The notes below the pieces were generated by a model. The model was not told the DNA's origin, ran no database searches, and saw only the letters and a list, made by a program, of their open reading frames with translations. A stretch of DNA of 64,000 bases from Streptomyces caeruleatus (GTDB lineage: Bacteria; Actinomycetota; Actinomycetes; Streptomycetales; Streptomycetaceae): positions 97,490-161,489 of the forward strand of contig NZ_KQ948931.1 of the NCBI RefSeq assembly GCF_001514235.1, in the 5' to 3' direction. Numbering within the stretch: the stretch's first letter is position 1; every line of letters begins with the position of its first letter. The position numbers and the translations under genes are program-made. Below are positions 34,188-42,551 of the stretch, piece after piece.

Positions 34188-35285
34188 TCAGAGCTCGGTG
34201 TCGTCCGCGTCACCGTCCAGAAGACTCTTCTGAAGGGCCAGCTTCTCGCCCGGAGCGAGCGTGCTGAGGATCCGCTCGAGGTCGTCCGGGGAGGCGAACT
34301 CGACGGTGATCTTGCCCTTCTTCTGGCCCAGTTCGACCTTCACCCGCGTCTCGAAGCGGTCCGAGAGACGGGTCGCAAGGTCGGACAGCGCCGGCGAGGG
34401 CACGGACCCGGCCCTAGGCCCCTTGGAGCGCTGGGCCTTCTGCGGGCGGGAGCCCATCAGGGTCACGATCTCTTCGACGGAGCGGACGGAGAGCCCCTCG
34501 GCCACGACCCGGTAGGCCAGCCGCTCCTGCTCCTCCGGGTCCTCGACGGAGAGAAGCGCCCGCGCGTGCCCGGCGGAGAGCACTCCGGCAGCCACCCGGT
34601 TCTGGACCTTGGGGGAGAGCTTCAGCAGACGCAGGGTGTTGGAGACCTGTGGGCGCGAACGGCCGATGCGGTCCGCCAACTGGTCGTGCGTGCAGTTGAA
34701 GTCCTTCAGCAGCTGATCGTAGGCAGCCGCCTCTTCGATCGGATTCAGCTGAGCCCGGTGCAGGTTCTCCAGGAGGGCGTCCAGCAGAAGCTTCTCGTCG
34801 TCCGTAGCCCGCACGATCGCCGGGATCGCCTCGAGGCCAGCCTCACGGCAGGCCCGCCAGCGCCGCTCGCCCATGATGAGCTCGTAGCGTGCGGGGCCGA
34901 TCTGTCGTACGACGATCGGCTGGAGGAGGCCGACCTCCTGGATGGAGGTGACCAGTTCTTGCAGCGCATCCTCGTCGAAGATCTCACGCGGCTGCCGCGG
35001 GTTCGGCGTGATCGCCTCAAGGGGGATCTCCGCGAAGTGGGCGCCCATGGGAGGTGCGGGCGTCTCCGCGGCACCATGGTGGGCCGGCTCCTCGGTTTCA
35101 TGTGAAACAGGCGCCAGTGTGGCCACCTTGGCCGCGGCCACTCCGCGCTCGCTCAGCACCGGAACGGCAGTCGGGGACGGGGAAGCAGCCCCTCCCATCG
35201 CAGCAGGGGGCACCGTCTTCTCCGTCGGTGCAGCAGGGATCAGTGCGCCGAGACCACGGCCCAACCCCCTCCGTCGCTCGCTCAC
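34188..35285 (-). CDS. parB: Chromosome partitioning protein ParB
   Basis: ParB binds parS, spreads as a CTP-dependent clamp and organises the origin. The 365-residue product starts RRRGLGRGLGALIP, a ParA-contact segment common to ParB. It then has the N-terminal CTPase region with NPRQPREIFDEDALQELVTSI and GERRWRACREAG, an HTH (GRSRPQVSNTLRLLKL) and a C-terminal dimerisation part ending VEFASPDDLERILSTL. A variant parS is inside the gene. The GTG start overlaps the parA stop (GTGA), so parA-parB is one coupled operon. Confidence 0.97.
   Translation of the reverse strand: MSERRRGLGRGLGALIPAAPTEKTVPPAAMGGAASPSPTAVPVLSERGVAAAKVATLAPVSHETEEPAHHGAAETPAPPMGAHFAEIPLEAITPNPRQPREIFDEDALQELVTSIQEVGLLQPIVVRQIGPARYELIMGERRWRACREAGLEAIPAIVRATDDEKLLLDALLENLHRAQLNPIEEAAAYDQLLKDFNCTHDQLADRIGRSRPQVSNTLRLLKLSPKVQNRVAAGVLSAGHARALLSVEDPEEQERLAYRVVAEGLSVRSVEEIVTLMGSRPQKAQRSKGPRAGSVPSPALSDLATRLSDRFETRVKVELGQKKGKITVEFASPDDLERILSTLAPGEKLALQKSLLDGDADDTEL
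35095..35108. other. Variant parS site inside parB
   Basis: GTTTCATGTGAAAC on the plus strand, one change from the consensus at the central CpG. It is read on the minus strand as Val-Ser-His-Glu-Thr in ParB. The change breaks the palindrome, so affinity may be reduced. Confidence 0.75.
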
Positions 35286-36355
35286 TGGATCCCCTCCGCC
35301 ATGCTCGGATTGCTCTGGGCGCCGAAGTGGGCGTGCGTCGGGTCATAACTGACGCCCACACCCTTCAGCGCGATTTCTCGTGCCGCCTCAAGATACGACA
35401 GGGCACCGCTCGATCCCGGATCGTAGGTCAGTACCGTCTGTCCATAGCTCGGCGCCTCGGAGATACGGACCGAGCGGGGAATGCTCGTCCGTAGCACCTC
35501 GTCGCCGAAGTGGGTGCGTACCTCGTCCGCAACCTGGGACGCGAGCCGCGTCCGGCCGTCGTACATGGTGAGCAGGATCGTCGAGACGTGCAGAACGGGG
35601 TTGAGGTGCCCCCGGACCAGGTCGACGTTCCGCAGCAGCTGGCCCAGGCCCTCCAGCGCGTAGTACTCGCACTGGATCGGGATCAGGACCTCCTGCCCGG
35701 CCACCAGCGCATTGACCGTCAGCAGACCGAGCGAAGGCGGGCAGTCGATGAGGACATAGTCCAGCGGCTGCTCGTAAGCCTGAATCGCCCGCTGGAGACG
35801 GCTCTCGCGCGCCACCAGAGACACCAGCTCGATCTCCGCACCGGCGAGATCGATCGTGGCAGGGGCGCAGAAGAGACCCTCGACATCGGGGACCGGCTGG
35901 ACGACTTCCGCGAGCGGCTTGCTCTCGACCAACACGTCGTAGATGGATGGAACTTCGGCGTGATGATCGATACCCAGGGCAGTGGACGCGTTGCCCTGCG
36001 GGTCGAGGTCGATGACCAGCACGCGGCCACCATGAAGGGCCAGCGACGCGGCAAGGTTGACGGTCGTCGTCGTCTTGCCCACGCCGCCCTTCTGGTTGGC
36101 GACCACCATGACGCGGGTCTGCTCGGGCCGCGGAAGACCCTCGCCGGCGCGGCCTAGAGCCTCCACCGCCAGTTGGGCAGCACGACCGATGGGAGTGTCG
36201 TCCATCGGGGGCGGTGTTTCACGTGAAACATCCTCCCCCGTCGACTCGGTACGGGGACCGGGGACCGGATCGGTCATCGGTCCCGCGATGTTGGCGTCGG
36301 ACCGCAAGGATTCACTCTCCTCGACTTCAGGCTCGCAATGAACAGAGCCTCCCAT
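35282..36355 (-). CDS. parA: Chromosome partitioning ATPase ParA
   Basis: A Walker-type ATPase that binds DNA non-specifically and moves ParB-origin complexes. The 357-residue product has the deviant Walker A KGGVGKTTT (about 89-97), LDPQGNAST, IDCPPSLGLLTVNAL and the C-terminal region TSIPRSVRISEAPSYGQ. The frame is open back to a GTG at 36562 within a parS, but ATG 36355 gives the usual length; ATGs at 36277 and 36205 are further options. A parS lies inside the N-terminal tail and reads VSRET. It is coupled to parB. Confidence 0.95.
   Translation of the reverse strand: MGGSVHCEPEVEESESLRSDANIAGPMTDPVPGPRTESTGEDVSRETPPPMDDTPIGRAAQLAVEALGRAGEGLPRPEQTRVMVVANQKGGVGKTTTTVNLAASLALHGGRVLVIDLDPQGNASTALGIDHHAEVPSIYDVLVESKPLAEVVQPVPDVEGLFCAPATIDLAGAEIELVSLVARESRLQRAIQAYEQPLDYVLIDCPPSLGLLTVNALVAGQEVLIPIQCEYYALEGLGQLLRNVDLVRGHLNPVLHVSTILLTMYDGRTRLASQVADEVRTHFGDEVLRTSIPRSVRISEAPSYGQTVLTYDPGSSGALSYLEAAREIALKGVGVSYDPTHAHFGAQSNPSMAEGIQ
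36216..36229. other. parS site inside parA
   Basis: Exact GTTTCACGTGAAAC in the disordered N-terminal part of parA, read as Val-Ser-Arg-Glu-Thr. Confidence 0.95.
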
Positions 36356-36546
36356 GTCTTCGGGGTCGTGAACCAGTGAGGCCTGGTGTTCTGTGGAGAA
36401 ATACACCTCTGTGGACAACTCCGTGCCCCTCAAGGGGGACGGAATGCCGTCAGAAGCATCCTCTCCGAGAGAACCGAGGGGCTTTCGGTCTCGGGGTTCG
36501 GCCGCGGCGCGGCCACGACTGATGATGCCGTGCAGCAGTGAGCGAC

Positions 36547-36560
36547 GTTTCACGTGAAAC
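36547..36560. other. parS site upstream of parA
   Basis: Exact GTTTCACGTGAAAC between rsmG and parA, 192 bases upstream of the preferred parA start, so it is placed where ParB could influence parAB expression. Confidence 0.95.
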
Positions 36561-36653
36561 ACGATGCACAGCCGCCGTCGCCGATCTGCCGCGACACTCC
36601 GGCATGGGTAGGTTTGCCAGCTTGTGTGGAGTACGTCTCGTCGTCAGGACGGA

Positions 36654-37370
36654 TCAGCGTCGACGACGTACCCGTCCCGTCCTCGCCGCCTTGGCCCGCT
36701 TCGCGGCGAACCGCACACCGCCCGGGCTCTCCCCGACCTCGACCCGCACGACCGTCGACAGGGGATCCACGACGCCGTCACCCACATGCAGGATCGAGGT
36801 CTCCACCGCACCGAGCTTGCTCAGGGCGGTCGACGCGCTCTTCAGCTCCTCCTCGGCGGTATCGCCCTTGAGGGCGAGCATCTCGCCGTACGGGCGCAGC
36901 AGCGGGATGCCCCAGGTGGCCAGCCGGTCCAGCGGTGCCACCGCGCGTGCGGTCACCACATGCACCGGCGGCAGCTTCCCCATGACCTCCTCGGCACGCC
37001 CACGGACGACCGTCACATGGTCCAGCCCCAGCAGTTCCACGACCTCCGTCAGGAAGTTCGTACGCCGCAGCAGGGGCTCCAACAACGTGATCTTCAGATC
37101 CTCCCGGACCAGAGCCAGGGGGATGCCGGGCAAGCCCGCGCCCGAGCCGACATCGCACACCGTCACACTCTCGGGCACGACCTCGGAGAGCACGGCACAG
37201 TTCAGCAGATGCCGCTCCCACAGGCGGGGCACCTCGCGTGGGCCGATCAGACCACGCTGCACACCCGCCTCGGCGAGCAGTTCGGCGTAGCGGACCGCAT
37301 CAGCGAAGCGATCACCGAACACCTCACGTGCCTGCTCGGGCGCGGGGGGAAGCTCCGCTTCCTCCGTCAC
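36654..37370 (-). CDS. rsmG: 16S rRNA (guanine-527-N7) methyltransferase
   Basis: Methylates G527 of 16S rRNA using SAM; loss confers low-level streptomycin resistance in Streptomyces. The 238-residue product has RHLLNCAVLSEVVPESVTVCDVGSGAGLPGIPLAL, combining the GidB substrate region and SAM loop, followed by LLEPLLRRTNFLTEVVELLGL. GTG 37370 is preferred as it starts VTEEAELPP. It is separated from jag by a strong hairpin, so rsmG-parA-parB probably has its own promoter. Confidence 0.96.
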   Translation of the reverse strand: MTEEAELPPAPEQAREVFGDRFADAVRYAELLAEAGVQRGLIGPREVPRLWERHLLNCAVLSEVVPESVTVCDVGSGAGLPGIPLALVREDLKITLLEPLLRRTNFLTEVVELLGLDHVTVVRGRAEEVMGKLPPVHVVTARAVAPLDRLATWGIPLLRPYGEMLALKGDTAEEELKSASTALSKLGAVETSILHVGDGVVDPLSTVVRVEVGESPGGVRFAAKRAKAARTGRVRRRR

Positions 37371-37446
37371 GGGGACCGTCCTTCCGTACCGCCGACGCAC
37401 CGAGCGCCGACACCAGAACCACCAGAACTATCAGGCTGACAAAGTT

Positions 37447-37474
37447 CGGCCCCGTCTGCGGGCAGACGGGGCCG
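37447..37474 (-). terminator. Terminator downstream of jag
   Basis: Perfect 12-bp stem (37447-37458 and 37463-37474) with a CGGG loop, 18 bases after the jag stop, separating jag from rsmG. Confidence 0.8.
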
Positions 37475-37492
37475 GGGGAACGAACGGGCCGA

Positions 37493-38005
37493 TCAGGCGG
37501 GGAGCACGACGACGAACCGCTGCGGTTCCTCGCCCTCGGACTCGCTGCGCAGGCCCGCGGACTTGACCGCGTCGTGCACGACCTTGCGCTCGAACGGCGT
37601 CATCGGCTTCAGCTTCACGGGCTCGCCCGTGCTCTTGACCTCGGCGGCGGCCTTGGCGCCCAGCTCGGAGAGCTCGGCACGCTTCTTGGCCCGGTAGCCC
37701 GCGATGTCCAGCATCAGCCGGCTGCGGTCCCCGGTCTCCCGGTGCACGGCCAGGCGCGTGAGCTCCTGGAGTGCCTCCAGCACCTCGCCGTCACGCCCAA
37801 CCAGCTTCTGCAGGTCTCGGCCGCCCGCGTCGCTGATGATCGAGACAGCGGCGCGGTCGGCCTCGACGTCCATGTCGATGTCGCCGTCGAGATCGGCGAT
37901 GTCGAGCAGACCCTCGAGGTAGTCCGCCGCGATCTCGCCCTCTTGCTCCAGGCGGGTCAGGGTGTCTGCACCCTCGGCAGCGGCGGAGGTGGTGCCTTCC
38001 GTCAC
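37493..38005 (-). CDS. jag: Jag/KhpB RNA-binding protein (KH-R3H)
   Basis: An RNA-binding protein linked to YidC and cell-envelope growth. The 170-residue product has an acidic N-terminus, a KH-like segment (VGRDGEVLEALQELTRLAVHRETGDRSRLMLDIAGYRAKK) and a C-terminal R3H motif (MTPFERKVVHDAV). It follows yidC at 15 bases and is the last gene before the terminator. Confidence 0.93.
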   Translation of the reverse strand: MTEGTTSAAAEGADTLTRLEQEGEIAADYLEGLLDIADLDGDIDMDVEADRAAVSIISDAGGRDLQKLVGRDGEVLEALQELTRLAVHRETGDRSRLMLDIAGYRAKKRAELSELGAKAAAEVKSTGEPVKLKPMTPFERKVVHDAVKSAGLRSESEGEEPQRFVVVLPA

Positions 38006-38020
38006 GGGATGGGCTCCTTC

Positions 38021-39307
38021 TTACTTCTTGGACGGGGACTTGGGGCGCTGCGGGCCGCCCTTGCGCTGCCCGGACTGGGCCTTGCTGCGGGCGCCGCCAC
38101 CGGGCTTCTGCGCGCCCTTCTTGGCAGCCTCAGGCTTCGCAGCGTCGGGCTTGGCGTCCTCGGGCTCGTCGGACTTCTGAAGCGAGGTGGTCGGCTCACC
38201 GGCCTGCTTCGCAGTTCCGGACTGACGCTGGGACTTGCTCTGCCGCTTCGGCTGCTGACGCTTGGGGGCACCAGCCGTTGTCGGCGTACCGTCCTCGGTC
38301 ACGGTGGCGACAGAGCCCTCGCCCTTCACCACACTGCCGTCGGTCTGCGCCACGAGACCCGCCTTGCTCAGGCCGTTGATGAACTTGCGCTCGTAATCGT
38401 TGCGGTCACGGCCCTTGGTGACGATCGCCTTGATAATGACGCGCTCGCTGCGCTTGCGGGCCTTCCCGTGCTGCGTGACGTGCTTGGTGAGACGCTCCAG
38501 GTACGCGGCCTGGGCCTTGGAACCCGGCGTCGGGTTGTTGCGGATGACGTACATCTGCTGGCCCATGGTCCACACGTTGGTGGTCAGCCAGTAGACGAGG
38601 ACACCGACCGGGAAGTTGATACCGAAGACGGCGAACATGACCGGGAAGACGTACATCAGCATCTTCTGCTGCTGCATGAACGGCGTCTTCACCGTGGTGT
38701 CGACGTTCTTCGTCATCAGCTGACGCTGCGTGTAGAACTGCGAGGCCGACATCAGGACGATCATGACCGCGGTGACGATCCGGACCGTGGTCAGCGAGGC
38801 GTCCAGCGCCGCGACGTCCGAGGCACTGTCGGTGAACTTCGCCGCCAGCGGGGCCCCGAAGATGTGCGCCTTCTGAGCGCTCTCCAGCAGGCTCTGGTTG
38901 ATGACACCGATGGTGTCGTTGTTCGCGATGCTGTTGAGCACGTGGTACAGGGCGAAGAAGAACGGCGACTGCGCCAGGATGGGAAGGCACGAGGAGAGTG
39001 GGTTGGTACCCGTCTCCTTGTACAGCTTCATCATCTCTTCGGACTGACGCTGCTTGTCGTTCTTGTAGCGCTCCTGGATCTTCTTCATCTCGGGCTGGAG
39101 CGTCTGCATGGCCCGGGTCGCCTTGATCTGCTTCACGAAGAGCGGGATCAGGCAGATACGGATCAGAATCACCAGGGACACGATGGACAAGCCCCAGGCC
39201 CACCCGGTGTCAGGGCCGAAGATGGCGCCGTACACCTTGTGGAACTGGACGATGACCCATGAGACGGGTGTCGTGATGAAGCTGAAGAGGCTGGCAATCG
39301 TGTCCAC
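38021..39307 (-). CDS. yidC: Membrane protein insertase YidC
   Basis: YidC inserts proteins into the cytoplasmic membrane alone or with Sec. The 428-residue product has the five-span Oxa1 core (VQFHKVYGAIFGPDTGWAW, MQTLQPEMKKIQERYKNDKQRQSEEMMKLYK, SCLPILAQSPFFFALYHVL) and ends in a long basic/polar tail. As in other Gram-positive bacteria it lacks the large periplasmic domain. It lies between yidD and jag with short gaps. Confidence 0.97.
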   Translation of the reverse strand: MDTIASLFSFITTPVSWVIVQFHKVYGAIFGPDTGWAWGLSIVSLVILIRICLIPLFVKQIKATRAMQTLQPEMKKIQERYKNDKQRQSEEMMKLYKETGTNPLSSCLPILAQSPFFFALYHVLNSIANNDTIGVINQSLLESAQKAHIFGAPLAAKFTDSASDVAALDASLTTVRIVTAVMIVLMSASQFYTQRQLMTKNVDTTVKTPFMQQQKMLMYVFPVMFAVFGINFPVGVLVYWLTTNVWTMGQQMYVIRNNPTPGSKAQAAYLERLTKHVTQHGKARKRSERVIIKAIVTKGRDRNDYERKFINGLSKAGLVAQTDGSVVKGEGSVATVTEDGTPTTAGAPKRQQPKRQSKSQRQSGTAKQAGEPTTSLQKSDEPEDAKPDAAKPEAAKKGAQKPGGGARSKAQSGQRKGGPQRPKSPSKK

Positions 39308-39310
39308 TAA

Positions 39311-39664
39311 TCATGCTCCTTGGGCATGGGGCGAGGTCTCTGCGGCCGGGCTCGAAGAAGCATTCTCTTCGGTGGCCGTTTCGGCGGCGGAGGGCCCGCC
39401 CTTGCGTGCGCGCCAAGCGCCCCGCAGCATCTCGTGCCACCGCGGGCGCTTGCGTGGCGGGACATGGTCCACACCACCCAGCGACCACGGATTGCACCGC
39501 AGGATGCGCCAGGCGGTGAGCGCCGTGCCCTTGATCGCACCGTGCCGGTCGATCGCCGTGTAGCCGTAGTGGGAACACGACGGGTAGTACTTGCACACCG
39601 GCCCGAGCAGCGGACTGATCGTCCACTGGTACAGCTTGATCAGGGCCAGCAGTGGGTACTTCAT
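39311..39664 (-). CDS. yidD: Membrane protein insertion efficiency factor YidD
   Basis: A small amphipathic protein aiding YidC. The 117-residue product has the conserved core KLYQWTISPLLGPVCKYYPSCSHYGYTAI and RILRCNPWSLGGVDHVP, with three conserved Cys residues. The last 40 residues are a variable Glu/Ala tail. The start overlaps the rnpA stop and it ends three bases before yidC. Confidence 0.96.
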   Translation of the reverse strand: MKYPLLALIKLYQWTISPLLGPVCKYYPSCSHYGYTAIDRHGAIKGTALTAWRILRCNPWSLGGVDHVPPRKRPRWHEMLRGAWRARKGGPSAAETATEENASSSPAAETSPHAQGA

Positions 39665-40032
39665 CGCGCGCCCCCTCCCAGGAGCCGCTGCAGAGCGGCA
39701 TCCAGGTCTCGGGCCAGCTGTGCATGGTCGGCGTCACCCGCACCGGGCAGCGCTCGTACGACTACCAGGCTACCGGGGGGCAGCTGGTCGACTCGGTCGC
39801 GCATCAGATGGCGAAGCCGGCGCTTCACTTTGTTCCGCACGACCGCACCGCCCACAGCCTTGCTCACGACGAAACCCGCACGTGTCCGGGGAGCGCTCTC
39901 CCCAGGCGCGTGCGGGTCCGTGGCACCGCTACGAAGGTGGACGACGAGTGTCGGGCGGCCTGCCCGGCGACCTCGTCGTACCGCGGTCGCGAAGTCCTCG
40001 CGCCGCCTCAGCCGGTTCTCGGTGGGCAGCAC
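39661..40032 (-). CDS. rnpA: Ribonuclease P protein component
   Basis: Protein subunit of RNase P, which trims tRNA 5' ends. The 123-residue product has MLPTENRLRRREDFATAVRRGRR at the N-terminus and the signature FVVSKAVGGAVVRNKVKRRLRHLMRD. It is located 21 bases after rpmH and overlaps yidD (ATGA), the conserved rpmH-rnpA-yidD-yidC-jag order. Confidence 0.97.
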   Translation of the reverse strand: MLPTENRLRRREDFATAVRRGRRAGRPTLVVHLRSGATDPHAPGESAPRTRAGFVVSKAVGGAVVRNKVKRRLRHLMRDRVDQLPPGSLVVVRALPGAGDADHAQLARDLDAALQRLLGGGAR

Positions 40033-40053
40033 GACGTCATGACCTGATCAGGA

Positions 40054-40191
40054 TCAGGCGGACAGGCTGGCGCGACCCTTGGCACGACGGTTCGCGAGAA
40101 TCGCGCGGCCGGCGCGGGTGCGCATCCGCAGGCGGAAGCCGTGGGTCTTCGCGCGACGACGGTTGTTCGGCTGGAAGGTGCGCTTGCTCAC
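40054..40191 (-). CDS. rpmH: 50S ribosomal protein L34
   Basis: I translated this 45-residue, highly basic protein directly: it starts SKRTFQPNNRRRAKTHGFRL and ends GRASLSA, the L34 sequence pattern. The start is a GTG at 40191. It is the first gene of the minus-strand operon divergent from dnaA. Confidence 0.97.
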   Translation of the reverse strand: MSKRTFQPNNRRRAKTHGFRLRMRTRAGRAILANRRAKGRASLSA

Positions 40192-40573
40192 TCGGGGGCT
40201 CCAGAAAGAAATCGGTGTTGGCGGGTGCCGTCCTGGCTGTCACCGTGCGCCCACGAGTAGCTCGCGTTACGCCCGAGTGCACCGCTTCCCGATCACCCGA
40301 GGCGATCTGTGCCCATCGGAGGCAGGCGGCAGCAGCCATCGACAACTCGACCTGGTTACGGTACGCGCGGCTACGCCATCCGGTCAAACCAGAGGTCACG
40401 GGGAGACACTATCCACAGGCTGGGGACAACAACTTGAACCGCACCCGCCGCCCTGACTACCGTGGCTGAACTCCGATTCGTTCCCTTGTCCCCTTGATTC
40501 TGGCTCCACCCCTTTTGAATCCCGACCCGTCCCACCATCACACGTTCGTGGGACCCGTGAGAGAGCGTGCCCT
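40192..40573. promoter_or_regulatory. rpmH / dnaA divergent control region
   Basis: A 382-base gap holding both promoters. CTATCCACA (40409-40417) and an inverted TTGTCCCCA (40421-40429) form a close pair of DnaA-box-like sequences, as expected for DnaA autoregulation of dnaA. I could not assign -10/-35 hexamers with confidence. No other gene is seen. Confidence 0.6.
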
Positions 40574-42472
40574 GTGGCTGACGTACCTGCCGATCTTGCC
40601 GCAGTGTGGCCACGAGTACTCGAGCAACTTCTCGGTGAGGGCCGCGGGCAGGGCGTCGAGGTCAAGGACGAACACTGGATCCGCCGCTGCCAGCCACTCG
40701 CCCTGGTGGCCGACACCGCCCTCCTCGCCGTACCGAACGAATTTGCTAAGGGCGTACTGGAGGGCCGTCTGGCCCCCATCGTCAGCGAGACCCTGAGCCG
40801 CGAATGCGGCCGCCCGATCCGCATCGCGATCACCGTCGACGACTCCGCCGGCGAACCCCCCGCCCCACCGGCGCCCCCCGCCCCACCCCAGCCGCGCTAC
40901 GAGGAGCCCGAGCTTCCCTCGTACGACGGCTACGGCCGCCACCGCGCCGACGACCGCGGGAACGGCGCGCCCAACGACCCGCTGCCCACCGCCCGCCCGG
41001 CCTACCCGGGCGAGTACCAGCGCCCCGAGCCCGGCCCCGGCAGCTGGCCCCGCCCGACCCAGGACGACTACGGCTGGCAGCAGCAGCGACTCGGCTTCCC
41101 CGAGCGGGACCCGTACGGATCGCCCTCCCAGGACTCCTACGCACAGGACTCCTACGGCGCCCCCACCCAGGACTACCGGCCGCAGCGGATGGAACGGCCG
41201 TCCTACGACGGACACCGCTCCGACTACGAGCAGCACCGCCCCGAGTACGAGCAGCAGCGGCCGGACTACGACCAACCACGCGCCGAGTACGACCGCGACG
41301 CACGCCGCGACCTGCCCGACCCGCCCCCCGGCTCCGGTCATGTGCACCGCGGCGGCCCCGTCGGCGCGAACCTGCCGACCACCGGCGCCCCCGGCCCCCT
41401 GGCAGCGCAGCCCGCCCCGGCCCCCGGCCCCGGCGAGCCCACCGCGCGACTGAACCCGAAGTACCTCTTCGACACCTTCGTCATCGGCGCCTCCAACCGC
41501 TTCGCCCACGCGGCCGCCGTCGCCGTCGCCGAGGCGCCCGCCAAGGCGTACAACCCCCTCTTCATCTACGGAGAGTCGGGCCTCGGCAAGACACACCTGC
41601 TACACGCCATCGGGCACTACGCGCGCAGCCTCTACCCCGGCACGCGCGTGCGCTACGTGAGCTCTGAGGAGTTCACCAACGAGTTCATCAACTCCATCCG
41701 CGACGGCAAGGGCGACAGCTTCCGCAAGCGCTACCGCGAGATGGACATCCTGCTCGTCGACGACATCCAGTTCCTCGCGGACAAGGAGTCGACGCAGGAG
41801 GAGTTCTTCCACACCTTCAACACGCTCCACAACGCGAACAAGCAGATCGTGCTCTCCAGCGACCGGCCGCCCAAGCAACTGGTCACGCTGGAGGACCGGC
41901 TGCGGAACCGTTTCGAGTGGGGTCTGATCACCGATGTCCAGCCGCCCGAGCTGGAGACGCGCATCGCGATCCTCCGCAAGAAGGCGGTCCAGGAGCAGCT
42001 CAACGCCCCGCCGGAGGTGCTGGAGTTCATCGCCTCCCGCATCTCGCGCAACATCCGCGAGCTGGAGGGTGCGCTGATCCGGGTGACGGCCTTCGCCTCG
42101 CTCAACCGGCAGCCGGTGGACCTGGGCCTCACGGAGATCGTCCTGAAGGACCTGATCCCCGGCGGCGAGGACTCGGCGCCCGAGATCACCTCCACGGCCA
42201 TCATGAGCGCGACCGCCGACTACTTCGGCCTGACCGTAGAGGACCTGTGCGGCACCTCCCGCGGCCGCGCCCTCGTCACCGCCCGCCAGATCGCCATGTA
42301 CCTGTGCCGTGAGCTCACGGACCTCTCCCTGCCCAAGATCGGCGCACTCTTCGGCGGCCGCGACCACACCACGGTCATGCACGCCGACCGCAAGATCCGC
42401 AATCTCATGGCCGAGCGGCGCTCCATCTACAACCAGGTCACCGAGCTGACCAACCGCATCAAGAACGGCTGA
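40574..42472 (+). CDS. dnaA: Chromosomal replication initiator DnaA
   Basis: DnaA-ATP binds the oriC boxes and melts DNA. The 632-residue product has domain I (1-95), then a very long acidic/Pro/Tyr-rich domain II (about 95-300) with near-repeats such as YEQHRPEYEQQRPDYD. The AAA+ domain has Walker A GESGLGKT (333-340) and Walker B LLVDDIQF, and domain IV has the DNA-binding signature GRDHTTVMHADRKI. The long domain II is typical of Streptomyces DnaA. GTG 40574 is the start; a terminator follows the stop. Confidence 0.98.
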   Translation: MADVPADLAAVWPRVLEQLLGEGRGQGVEVKDEHWIRRCQPLALVADTALLAVPNEFAKGVLEGRLAPIVSETLSRECGRPIRIAITVDDSAGEPPAPPAPPAPPQPRYEEPELPSYDGYGRHRADDRGNGAPNDPLPTARPAYPGEYQRPEPGPGSWPRPTQDDYGWQQQRLGFPERDPYGSPSQDSYAQDSYGAPTQDYRPQRMERPSYDGHRSDYEQHRPEYEQQRPDYDQPRAEYDRDARRDLPDPPPGSGHVHRGGPVGANLPTTGAPGPLAAQPAPAPGPGEPTARLNPKYLFDTFVIGASNRFAHAAAVAVAEAPAKAYNPLFIYGESGLGKTHLLHAIGHYARSLYPGTRVRYVSSEEFTNEFINSIRDGKGDSFRKRYREMDILLVDDIQFLADKESTQEEFFHTFNTLHNANKQIVLSSDRPPKQLVTLEDRLRNRFEWGLITDVQPPELETRIAILRKKAVQEQLNAPPEVLEFIASRISRNIRELEGALIRVTAFASLNRQPVDLGLTEIVLKDLIPGGEDSAPEITSTAIMSATADYFGLTVEDLCGTSRGRALVTARQIAMYLCRELTDLSLPKIGALFGGRDHTTVMHADRKIRNLMAERRSIYNQVTELTNRIKNG

Positions 42473-42517
42473 CCGAGCCGGCCGGCCAACGGCCGGAAGA
42501 GCCGTCGTACGACGCCG

Positions 42518-42551
42518 AGGGCGCCCCCGGAGGAGATTCCGGGGGCGCCCT
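42518..42551 (+). terminator. Terminator of dnaA
   Basis: Perfect 13-bp stem (42518-42530 with 42539-42551) and an 8-base loop, 46 bases after the dnaA stop and before the oriC boxes. Confidence 0.85.

Noticed and set aside
35282..36562. ParA starting at the GTG in the parS at 36562 (426 residues)
   Set aside because: No ribosome site and an N-terminus of unusual composition; ATG 36355 gives the length expected for Streptomyces ParA.
40400..40430. Second origin between rpmH and dnaA
   Set aside because: Only two DnaA-box-like sequences are present, which fits dnaA autoregulation rather than an origin; the dense cluster lies after dnaA.
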